The notes beneath the pieces were generated by a model. The model did not search any database. It saw only the letters and a list, made by a program, of their open reading frames with translations, and was not told the DNA's origin. Both the position numbers and the translations under genes were made by a program. A stretch of DNA of 64,000 nt from positions 24,320-88,319 of the forward strand of contig CAZVWU010000005.1 of NCBI GenBank assembly GCA_964631205.1, written 5' to 3'. Below are positions 19,023-25,631 of the stretch, piece after piece; positions within the stretch are counted from its first letter, which is position 1; the number at the start of each line of letters is the position of its first letter. This DNA comes from CAYYYJ01 sp964631205 (GTDB lineage: Archaea; Aenigmatarchaeota; Aenigmatarchaeia; QMZP01; JACQNV01).

Positions 19023-19508
19023 CTATTTCTCATAGACAATAAAAACAATATCAATGTCTTGCCCTCTTTTGGAGATTTTCTGGTTCACTTTATATATGCC
19101 AGTCTTGTTTTCCAGGGCCTTGCTGAGTGGCGTGACAGTGTCTCCATATTTAAAGTAGTAGTCCAACTTCGGATCAAGTGTTTTTTGTATATAGACATCA
19201 GTCAGCGCATCCGCTATCTCCTCGCACCTTGCATCACCGCATCTCCAGCTCGGGGTTGTCTGCGAGCAATAAAGGACATCGGCCACAGTCTTGCATTTTT
19301 CTATATCCCCTGAATAACCGCTGTCTGTCTTTAGAAGCGCTGTCACCAAGCTGTTTGCATGCAGTTTTATGTAGTCTTCCCCCCTAAAAATGTCAGCAGT
19401 AGAGATAAGCAAAGCAATAGTGCCTATGCTTACCACAATAACCAGAACCAGAGTTATCAGCATTGTCTGCCCGTTCAGGCCTTTTCTGTTTGAAATTTCC
19501 GTTTTCAT
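19023..19508 (-). CDS. Small pilin-like protein
   Basis: 161 residues. The N-terminus NRKGLNGQTM precedes a ~22-residue hydrophobic helix, the class III-type layout with predicted processing after Gly. The ectodomain has four cysteines (CKTVADVLYC, WRCGDARCEE), likely two disulfides. It is co-directional with the 192-residue pilin-like gene 18 bases upstream and with set B downstream. The size suits a minor pilin or pseudopilin of the assembly represented by sets A and B. Confidence 0.75.
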   Translation of the reverse strand: MKTEISNRKGLNGQTMLITLVLVIVVSIGTIALLISTADIFRGEDYIKLHANSLVTALLKTDSGYSGDIEKCKTVADVLYCSQTTPSWRCGDARCEEIADALTDVYIQKTLDPKLDYYFKYGDTVTPLSKALENKTGIYKVNQKISKRGQDIDIVFIVYEK

Positions 19509-19526
19509 ATACTTCGTCTATTCACC

Positions 19527-20105
19527 TTAGGTTGGCACCCTGACTGTCATGAGGCCGAGATCGACCCTGTTTTCTATCGATCGGAATATATTAACAGGTA
19601 TTGATAAACCCCTGTTTTTTTTAGACTGTATGCTAAAGCAGATTTCTCTGCAGAATGTCCAGCTATTGCATCCTTTTTCCTGGCCAAAATTCAGCGGATC
19701 GCAATCGTTCTTTTCTTCGCCTAAAATAATTTTGTCAATTGTTACACATGCATCGCCGACAAGTTTTTTTATTTGCTCGCAGCCCTCCTTGTCATAAGGG
19801 CCTGTAAATGTGACTAGCTTTGAATCATCGAATATAAATTCCTCCTTTGTGAGAAAGCTTGCTTTGGCTACAAGGCTCGATGCTAACAGGATTTTATGAA
19901 TGTCCTCCTTGAAACTGGCTCCCTTGGATTTTGTTGACTCAAAACCAATAAAAAAGAAAAGCGCTGCTACAACAACCATCAGTATAAGGACGGCCATCAG
20001 GAGATGCTCCATTATGCCGAACTGGCCCTTCAATTTTGAGGGAGGGGTGGGAACCGCAGGTTTCCACATGCCGAATTGTCCGCTTATTTTTTTTAAAAAA
20101 ACCAT
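19527..20105 (-). CDS. Pilin-like protein with duplicated N-terminal signal
   Basis: 192 residues. The N-terminus reads MVFLKKISGQFGMW, a Pro-rich linker, then KLKGQFGIMEH and a hydrophobic helix. The GQFG processing motif therefore occurs twice, and only the second copy adjoins the membrane helix. The DNA shows a ~28-base imperfect direct repeat separated by a hairpin (20048-20066). The ectodomain contains five cysteines. It forms an apparent operon with the 161-residue gene. The upstream GQFG copy looks like a duplicated gene start fused in frame. Confidence 0.75.
   Translation of the reverse strand: MVFLKKISGQFGMWKPAVPTPPSKLKGQFGIMEHLLMAVLILMVVVAALFFFIGFESTKSKGASFKEDIHKILLASSLVAKASFLTKEEFIFDDSKLVTFTGPYDKEGCEQIKKLVGDACVTIDKIILGEEKNDCDPLNFGQEKGCNSWTFCREICFSIQSKKNRGLSIPVNIFRSIENRVDLGLMTVRVPT
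20048..20066. repeat. Hairpin between duplicated signal motifs
   Basis: TGGGAACC-GCA-GGTTTCCA, an 8-base stem with one G-T pair and a 3-base loop. It lies inside the 192-residue pilin-like gene between two copies of the sequence encoding GQFG. It is one of four places in 20.0-25.5 kb where a palindrome separates duplicated gene ends. Confidence 0.65.
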
Positions 20106-20151
20106 ACTTATATTTGGCTTTCCGTAAATATATTGTCCAATATTTGCAAAA

Positions 20152-20163
20152 GGCTTATAAAGC
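20152..20163 (+). promoter_or_regulatory. TATA-type promoter of the peroxiredoxin gene
   Basis: GGCTTATAAAGC, close to the GCTTTATAAAGC box of three other genes in the window. It is 32 bases before the ATG at 20184, which favours that start and a leaderless transcript. Confidence 0.6.
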
Positions 20164-20183
20164 TTGGTGGCAATTTAATGGAT

Positions 20184-20747
20184 ATGCTGAAAATAGGAGA
20201 AAAAGTTCCGGACTTTGAAACAGATGTATACCACAATGAACAGATTAGAAAAGTCAAGTCAGCAGACTTCAAAGGCAAATGGCTTGTCGTTATGTTTTAT
20301 CCAGCTGATTTCACTTTTGTATGTCCGACAGAGCTGGAGGAAGCTGCTTTGCTTTATGAGGAATTCAAGAAAGTCGGCGCAGAAATAATGAGCGTGAGCA
20401 CAGATACAGGATATGTCCACAAGGCATGGCATGATGTCTCGCCTGCAATTAAAAAAATAAAATATCCCATGGCCGCAGACCCCACCGGAAAATTGAGCAG
20501 GATGTTTGGGACCTACATGGAAGACACTGGCCTTGCGCTCAGGGGAACATTCATAATTGATCCGAATGGAGTTCTGAAAGCATATGAAATGCATGACCTG
20601 AGCATTGGAAGAAGCGCAGAAGAGACGCTGAGAAAATTGCAGGCTGCAAAATTTGTTGCTGAGAATGCAGGGCAGGTTTGCCCAGCTAACTGGAAGCCCG
20701 GGAAAAGCACATTGAAACCGGGATTGGATTTGGTGGGGAAGATATAG
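20184..20747 (+). CDS. Peroxiredoxin, AhpC/typical 2-Cys type
   Basis: 187 residues. It reduces hydrogen peroxide and organic peroxides in the cytoplasm using thiol donors. The peroxidatic cysteine lies in DFTFVCPTELEE and the resolving cysteine in AGQVCPANWKPG near the C-terminus, the typical 2-Cys layout. The length is normal for the family. The start at 20184 (MLKIGEKVPDF) is preferred from promoter spacing; the ATG at 20178 is also possible. A superoxide dismutase gene follows 38 bases later on the same strand, making an antioxidant pair inside the surface-protein cluster. Confidence 0.93.
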   Translation: MLKIGEKVPDFETDVYHNEQIRKVKSADFKGKWLVVMFYPADFTFVCPTELEEAALLYEEFKKVGAEIMSVSTDTGYVHKAWHDVSPAIKKIKYPMAADPTGKLSRMFGTYMEDTGLALRGTFIIDPNGVLKAYEMHDLSIGRSAEETLRKLQAAKFVAENAGQVCPANWKPGKSTLKPGLDLVGKI

Positions 20748-20785
20748 AAAATTCTTTTTAGGGCAAAGAAGGAAAAGTGATTTAT

Positions 20786-21370
20786 ATGCAATTCGAACCG
20801 AAAAATTTTGAGAGTTTGTTGGGTACTGCGGGATTTTCAGACATTCTTCTAAAAAACCATTTCACACTTTACCAAGGATATGTGACGAATACGAACAAGC
20901 TGGCTGATGACTTAGCTGCTTCATTGAAAGCTGGCTGGGCAGGAACCCCCGGATATTCTGAACTGAAAAGGAGGTTTGGCTGGGAGTTTAATGGGATGAG
21001 GTTGCATGAGCTGTATTTTGGGAATATGGTTAAGGGAGGCTCGCCTGTTGATAAAAATTCCCATCTGTTCAAAAAAATCGTGGAAGATTTCGGCTCATGG
21101 GAAAACTGGGAAAAAGATTTCAAGTCAACAGGTTCGATGCGCGGGATTGGGTGGACAATACTTTATTTTGACAAAAATTCCAACAGATTATTCAATGTAT
21201 GGGTGAATGAGCATGACTTTGGGCATCTTGCAGGATGCGTTCCGTTGCTGGTTCTTGATGTTTTCGAGCACGCATATATGATTGATTATGGATTGAAAAA
21301 AGCGGATTATATTGAGGCTTTCTTTAAGGCGATTGATTGGAAGGCTGTGTCTGAAAGATTTAATTTGTAA
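20786..21370 (+). CDS. sodA: Superoxide dismutase, Fe/Mn family
   Basis: About 194 residues from the ATG at 20786; a GTG nine bases earlier is possible. It converts superoxide to oxygen and peroxide, which the upstream peroxiredoxin can remove. Metal ligands are visible as His in LLKNHFTLYQGYV, His in MRLHELYFGN, and Asp and His in LVLDVFEHAYMIDYG. The usual DxWEHAYYxDY is here DVFEHAYMIDY, with Trp replaced by Phe. Iron or manganese preference cannot be decided by eye. It is convergent with the thioredoxin-NHL gene, one base between stops. Confidence 0.92.
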   Translation: MQFEPKNFESLLGTAGFSDILLKNHFTLYQGYVTNTNKLADDLAASLKAGWAGTPGYSELKRRFGWEFNGMRLHELYFGNMVKGGSPVDKNSHLFKKIVEDFGSWENWEKDFKSTGSMRGIGWTILYFDKNSNRLFNVWVNEHDFGHLAGCVPLLVLDVFEHAYMIDYGLKKADYIEAFFKAIDWKAVSERFNL

Positions 21371-21371
21371 A

Positions 21372-22850
21372 TTATTTTATATCGAGATTTTCGAGTTTAT
21401 TTTTCTCAAAATCGAAAATCCTCACAAGGTGGTTGTTTGTGTCTGTAATATATAATTTTCCGTCCAGATATTTGACATCAGAAGGTTCCCACAATCCAAG
21501 CACCTTGCACTCTTCATCACCAATCATGCAAACATTTGCCTCGATTTTTTTGATTACTGTGGAAACTTCCATTTTTTCCAAATCTATTTTCCTAATTGCA
21601 TTATTGTAAGTGTCAGCAACATACAAAACGTTTTTGCCGCCTGCGCAAATCCCCAAAGGATGCTGGAAGAGAGCTTGTTTTGCAGGCCCGTCTTTGAATC
21701 CAAACTCAAACAGGCCCTTTCCGCTGACTGTTGAAACAAAATTATTTTTAATGTCTATTTTCCTTATCCCAGAAACTTCGCTGTCCGCCATAAAAATATT
21801 TCCATCTAAAACAGCCAGGCCGGAAGGCTGCGCGAAAGAGGAATCTGATAACGTCCCGTCAATAATATCTTCCCTGCCGTCCCCTGCAAAAGGCCTGATA
21901 AAATCCGATTTTGGGTCAAAGACCCAGAGCTGGTGGGCTCCGGCCATTGCAATATAAATCATCCCATTCCTTCCAGCCAAATCCCATGGAGAGGATAAAT
22001 CTGTCTCCTCCCCTTTTCCGCCAGCAGATCCCCAATAAGCTTGTTTGCCTGTCCCAGCAACAGTTTTTACTTTTTTATTTTTTAAATCTATTAACCGGAT
22101 GCAGTGGTTTTCTGTGTCTGCGACAAATATTTTATTTTCAAGGAATAATACTCCCTGCGGCCTGTTAAATTCCGCGTCTGAAAAATTTCCGTCTTTCATT
22201 CCCTTTTTTCCTGAGCCTGCTTCTTCAACAACTTTGCCTTTCAGGTCAACAACCAGAATTTTATTCCTGTTTGAATTGCTTAAGGCAAAATATTTTTTGC
22301 CAGGGGAAAACGAAAGTTTGCCTGGATAAGAAAGGGTTGGCTTATTTTTATTTTCCGGGATTTTTATTTCGATCTTCTTTTTTGCCAAAATATTTTTTTG
22401 GTCCTCCAGAATTGTGTCCACAAGCTCTATAATTTCATCCCTGTGGCCTTCGCCTGATGTTTTGAATATAATGTTTCCTTTTGTGTCAATTACTGCTAAA
22501 GTCGGCCAGCCAGTAGCTTGATATTCATTCCACATTCTCATTTCTTTGTCCACAATTACCGGGTGTTTTATCTCATAACGAAGAATTGCCTGCCATATAT
22601 TTTTTGGGTCAGCTTCCTGCTCAAATTTTGCAGAATGGACACCTATCACAACCACAGGCTGTTTTTTGTATTTTTCCTCGATATGCTCGAGATCAGGCAG
22701 AATGTGCATGCAGTTTATGCAGCAATATGTCCAGAAATCAAGAATTATAACATGGCCTTTTAATTTCTCTAAAGACAGAGGTCTGTCTGTGTTTAGCCAT
22801 CTGAAATTTTTTGGGAATTCCGGAGCTTTGGATATTTTATTCAGAAACAT
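21372..22850 (-). CDS. Thioredoxin-fold protein with NHL beta-propeller (NHLRC2-like)
   Basis: 492 residues. The N-terminal thioredoxin/TlpA-like domain has the active site FWTYCCINCMHILPDL near residue 40, as in NHLRC2 proteins. A beta-propeller of NHL repeats follows from about residue 160 (repeated FNRPQGV, LSSPWDL, FAQPSGLAV, FQHPLGI, LWEPSDV). No signal peptide is visible, so it is probably cytoplasmic. It may supply thiol reduction beside peroxiredoxin and SOD. A truncated copy of its first codons lies just upstream (22888-22974), separated by a perfect palindrome. Confidence 0.88.
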   Translation of the reverse strand: MFLNKISKAPEFPKNFRWLNTDRPLSLEKLKGHVIILDFWTYCCINCMHILPDLEHIEEKYKKQPVVVIGVHSAKFEQEADPKNIWQAILRYEIKHPVIVDKEMRMWNEYQATGWPTLAVIDTKGNIIFKTSGEGHRDEIIELVDTILEDQKNILAKKKIEIKIPENKNKPTLSYPGKLSFSPGKKYFALSNSNRNKILVVDLKGKVVEEAGSGKKGMKDGNFSDAEFNRPQGVLFLENKIFVADTENHCIRLIDLKNKKVKTVAGTGKQAYWGSAGGKGEETDLSSPWDLAGRNGMIYIAMAGAHQLWVFDPKSDFIRPFAGDGREDIIDGTLSDSSFAQPSGLAVLDGNIFMADSEVSGIRKIDIKNNFVSTVSGKGLFEFGFKDGPAKQALFQHPLGICAGGKNVLYVADTYNNAIRKIDLEKMEVSTVIKKIEANVCMIGDEECKVLGLWEPSDVKYLDGKLYITDTNNHLVRIFDFEKNKLENLDIK

Positions 22851-22879
22851 ATGTATATGTTTTCTTTTGGGTTATAAGG

Positions 22880-22901
22880 CTTTTCTTTTACAAAAGAAAA
22901 G
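22880..22901. repeat. Perfect palindrome between duplicated gene starts
   Basis: CTTTTCTTTT-AC-AAAAGAAAAG, perfect 10-base arms with a 2-base loop. With flanks it resembles the palindrome at 25389-25420: both read TATACCC-stem on the minus strand and are followed by TATAACC(C)AAAAGAAAACA. It separates a truncated copy of the thioredoxin-NHL gene start from the intact gene. Confidence 0.7.
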
Positions 22902-22974
22902 GGTATAAATTCAGCCATTCAAAATCCTCCGGGAACTCTGGAGCTTTTTTTAATTTTTCAAAAAATCCAGACAT
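22888..22974 (-). pseudogene. Truncated duplicate of the thioredoxin-NHL gene start
   Basis: A 28-codon frame, MSGFFEKLKKAPEFPEDFEW then LNLYPFLL and stop. Its KKAPEFPEDFEWLN matches SKAPEFPKNFRWLN at the start of the intact gene. It ends inside the palindrome. It is either a decayed duplicate or a short leader peptide; synonymous and amino-acid differences show the duplication is not recent. Confidence 0.65.
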
Positions 22975-22978
22975 AGAA

Positions 22979-24079
22979 TTATTCACAACCTTTGGTTTTC
23001 AATTCAGAATAAATGCCGCTGACTTCATCCATCAGACCCAAAAATTTTTCCATTTCAGCTGGATTGTTATAGTTCTGCAAATCTATGACTGAAGAGATGA
23101 AAGTCTTGAACTCCCCGCCCATTTTTTGCTTGAGTTTATTATAAAGCGGCGTGCAGTCTTGTTTTTTGAGCTCTGGATCTGAAAAAGCGTCTGCTAGAAC
23201 CTGCGCTCTCCTAGCTTCTTGTTTTGCAAAAGAAAGAAGGTTTTCAAACATCATTTTATTTTTAAATTTATAATGGTCTACACCACCGACAAGGACAGCT
23301 AACACATCCAATGGGTCCTTGTAAACTAGCCTGTACTCTGCAGATCTGCCTTCCCTGTCTGACGATTTAAACAATATCGCCCCGATTCTTCCTTGGGCAG
23401 GCGTCCTCAGCACAATCCCATTCTCCGGTATTGGGAGGTCTGCAGGCGAGATTATGATTTTAGTTTTTGGCGGCTGGAATTCGGCAGTGCAAAAGCTTAG
23501 CTTTAAATCTTGGGGGGATTTTGTCCTTACGATTCCTTTGATTGGCCTTATAAAATCGTCCCTGCTTTTGCTCACAAGCTCTGAATCCCCATTGCAAAAG
23601 CCAAAGGAGACAACAGGGTCAATTGATTGCGGGAATAATTCTGTTATATTGTTGATTATTGAGTAATGTTCTAGTGAGTAGTCTGTGATCCCATAAAATA
23701 TCTTTGTTTCAGGAAGGGCTCCCACGAAATCCTGCTTCCAGAAGCCATAGCTTAAAGACCCTTTGTAAACAGAAAGTTTTTCTCCCGGCTTGAAGAAAAA
23801 CAGTATGGAAGGGTTCACTGAAACGCCGGCACCTTCTGAAATAAAGGGCGGCGGAGCCAGAAGAGGCGGCTTTTTTAGCCTGATTTCTGCAGGAACATTA
23901 TAGATGTATGTATCCTCTATTAGATTTTTCAAGTTTTTATATTCTTGAACCTCAGCTGATTTTGTTTCAGTGACAGAGTATACCCCTGCAAATTGCAGCA
24001 TGAAATAAAGGAAAAATGAGGCGATTATCAAACCCAAGATTATTTTGAATGCCTCAAAAACGCTCAACGCCATAAGCAT
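22979..24079 (-). CDS. Membrane-anchored extracytoplasmic protein of the pilin cluster
   Basis: 366 residues. The ATG at 24079 is preferred because AGGAG lies seven bases before it. One N-terminal helix (about residues 10-30) is followed by an ectodomain with a Pro-rich segment (KKPPLLAPPPF), several cysteines and a helical C-terminus. It is co-directional with two other small N-terminal-helix genes upstream. No known family was recognised. Position and topology suggest an accessory component of the same surface structure. Confidence 0.75.
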   Translation of the reverse strand: MLMALSVFEAFKIILGLIIASFFLYFMLQFAGVYSVTETKSAEVQEYKNLKNLIEDTYIYNVPAEIRLKKPPLLAPPPFISEGAGVSVNPSILFFFKPGEKLSVYKGSLSYGFWKQDFVGALPETKIFYGITDYSLEHYSIINNITELFPQSIDPVVSFGFCNGDSELVSKSRDDFIRPIKGIVRTKSPQDLKLSFCTAEFQPPKTKIIISPADLPIPENGIVLRTPAQGRIGAILFKSSDREGRSAEYRLVYKDPLDVLAVLVGGVDHYKFKNKMMFENLLSFAKQEARRAQVLADAFSDPELKKQDCTPLYNKLKQKMGGEFKTFISSVIDLQNYNNPAEMEKFLGLMDEVSGIYSELKTKGCE

Positions 24080-24096
24080 CACTGGTCTCCTATAGG

Positions 24097-24193
24097 GGCT
24101 TTACTTCCACATAGCCGCCTTTGTTTGCACTTCTTTTCTGAAGAAAAGACCTGCACTAGAAAGGCTTTACTTCCACATAGCCGCCTTTGTTTG
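24097..24193. repeat. 31-bp direct repeat flanking a CTAGTGCAGG element
   Basis: Positions 24097-24127 and 24163-24193 are identical. They encode NKGGYVEVKP, the end of the 159-residue protein, and enclose element E6. The downstream copy would have given the original ending (KPL then TAG). The element now supplies an earlier TAG, giving KPF. This looks like insertion of the element with duplication of ~31 bases. Confidence 0.8.
24127..24159 (-). repeat. CTAGTGCAGG...AAGTGC repeat (E6)
   Basis: On the minus strand it reads CTAGTGCAGGTCTTTTCT then TCAGAAAAGAAGTGC, with stem CTTTTCT/AGAAAAG. It is the only member on the minus strand and contributes the TAG stop of the 159-residue gene. It is flanked by perfect 31-base direct repeats. 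Confidence 0.75.
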
Positions 24194-24635
24194 TCAGTAA
24201 AAGATTGTATGTTGAGGTTATGCAGAAATTGGCTTCTGGTTTCATCTTTTCTATAGCGACCCCCTTTATTCCTTTATCCCGTCTGAGGTAAATGAGAGAA
24301 TATTTGTTTGCCTTTATCAAATCCTGGTAATCATACTCGTCTATCCAGCCTTTTGCCGGGTTATCCCTAGGATCTTCTGGATCTAAAAAGCAGGCCCTTT
24401 CCACATTATAGCCTAAAAAGAAATTGAATGTCTCCTTAGAGCCTGTTGTTGACCAGAAGATGCCTGTCTTCTTTTCCTTGCTGTAAACAGCCAATTCAAA
24501 TTCCTTTGCTTGCCTGTCCAGCTGCACTTCTTCCCCAAGGCCGAAAAATCTCATTATGAGTGTAATTCCCCCTGTCAGGAGAAACCCAACTACTATTATG
24601 ACAAAAATAAATACAAACACCAAAGATATGTCCAT
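24156..24635 (-). CDS. Small protein with N-terminal membrane helix (pilin cluster)
   Basis: 159 residues. The first ~30 are a hydrophobic helix (MDISLVFVFIFVIIVVGFLL) without the KGQ processing motif of its neighbours. The remainder is a compact domain with two cysteines. The C-terminus ends GYVEVKPF because repeat E6 interrupts the ancestral end NKGGYVEVKPL. It lies between the 366-residue and 188-residue genes, all on the minus strand. Probable role: an accessory membrane protein of the pilin-like system. Confidence 0.75.
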   Translation of the reverse strand: MDISLVFVFIFVIIVVGFLLTGGITLIMRFFGLGEEVQLDRQAKEFELAVYSKEKKTGIFWSTTGSKETFNFFLGYNVERACFLDPEDPRDNPAKGWIDEYDYQDLIKANKYSLIYLRRDKGIKGVAIEKMKPEANFCITSTYNLLLTNKGGYVEVKPF

Positions 24636-24752
24636 CTTTATAATTGTTTATTCAAGTTAAAATATACTGTCAAGACTAGAAAAGAAGAATTGCTTTGCAT
24701 CTTGGAAGATTGACAGAAAGAAAAAGTGCAAAGAAGTGCAATCATCGGTTTT

Positions 24753-24797
24753 CTAGTGCAGGTCTTTTTGACCAATTGAACAGGGAAAGAAGTGCTA
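24753..24797 (+). repeat. CTAGTGCAGG...AAGTGC repeat (E2)
   Basis: It begins CTAGTGCAGGTCTTTTTGACC and ends GGGAAAGAAGTGCTA. The last three bases (CTA) are the TAG stop codon of the 188-residue gene on the minus strand. Just upstream, 24723-24740 holds two further AAGTGCA half-motifs, and 24676-24700 resembles the first codons of the 706-residue gene (ATGCAAA...AATTCTT...TTTTCTAG), so this intergenic region has been assembled from several repeats. Confidence 0.7.
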
Positions 24798-25361
24798 CTC
24801 TATGTTTAAAACAAAGATTTTGCTGCAGTCTTCTGGGAAGGATGTTGCTGTTGCGTTCACACGCTCGCATGTCGCGGAATCCTTGACCAGACTGCTTTTG
24901 CCTGACTTGAACTCAAACTGGAACTTCCCTATGTCTGTATCTGGGGGAACTTTCATAACTATTGGTATATCTCTGATGTCCCCAGCCCTTATCCAAATTG
25001 TCTGCACATAATCAAACCATGCTATAGCTTGTGTTAGAGGCCTTTGCCCGACTGCCCTAAAACTAAGTTTATAACAAGCGTCACCGGGCCCTTTATTGTT
25101 TATCAATATTTTAAACTGGTTTTCAGCGTCCCTTTTAGCTGAGGCTTCATCCCCTGTTGTCAGGACACAGCTTTTAGTCGGGTCTTTTTTAAGTGTGTCT
25201 GAGAGGTCTTGTATAGCTTGCTCAGTGACCTGGATCCCTATTGTATTGATATTTTTGAACAGGTTTCGTATAAATCCTGTTCCTAAAGTTAAAATTAGCA
25301 CAGCTATCACAATGATTATCACAAATTCAATTCCGATGTTTATGCCTTTTTTTTGAGCCAT
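24795..25361 (-). CDS. Pilin-like protein with N-terminal helix
   Basis: 188 residues. The N-terminus MAQKKGINIGIEFVIIIVIA is a short basic stretch, Gly, then a hydrophobic helix with an early Glu, resembling pilin signals. The ectodomain has paired cysteines and a beta-rich appearance. Its start codon and 5' region are duplicated upstream as a perfect 63-base repeat around a palindrome. Its stop codon is provided by repeat E2. It is the first of three co-directional small membrane-protein genes. Confidence 0.75.
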   Translation of the reverse strand: MAQKKGINIGIEFVIIIVIAVLILTLGTGFIRNLFKNINTIGIQVTEQAIQDLSDTLKKDPTKSCVLTTGDEASAKRDAENQFKILINNKGPGDACYKLSFRAVGQRPLTQAIAWFDYVQTIWIRAGDIRDIPIVMKVPPDTDIGKFQFEFKSGKSSLVKDSATCERVNATATSFPEDCSKIFVLNIE

Positions 25362-25483
25362 ATTATTGGTAACTGTTTTCTTTTGGTTATACCTTTTCTT
25401 TTGGGAAAAAGAAAGGGTATATGTTTATGCCTTTTTTTTGAGCCATATTATTGGTAACTGTTTTCTTTTGGTTATACCTTTTC
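25336..25483. repeat. Perfect 63-bp direct repeat around a palindrome
   Basis: Positions 25336-25398 and 25421-25483 are identical over 63 bases. The palindrome ATACCTTTTCTTTT / AAAAGAAAGGGTAT (25389-25402, 25407-25420; one mismatch) spans the junction. The repeat carries the ATG and first codons of the 188-residue gene. The outer copy encodes a 19-residue peptide, MAQKKGINIYPFFFPKEKV. Perfect identity means the duplication is recent. Confidence 0.9.
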
Positions 25484-25631
25484 GACTCAGGCGGACATAG
25501 GTCTTTATACAATTACCTAGACCTTTTTCGTCCCTCTAATGGGTAATAATTAGCTCAGGTTGTTTATATATAATTTATTATACGAGATGCCGAATTATCA
25601 AAACTGTGATAAAACACAATGCAGTATAAAA

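Noticed and set aside
24097..24193. Direct repeats considered as a phage or plasmid attachment site
   Set aside because: The enclosed element is only tens of bases, with no integrase nearby; a short palindromic element with target duplication fits better.
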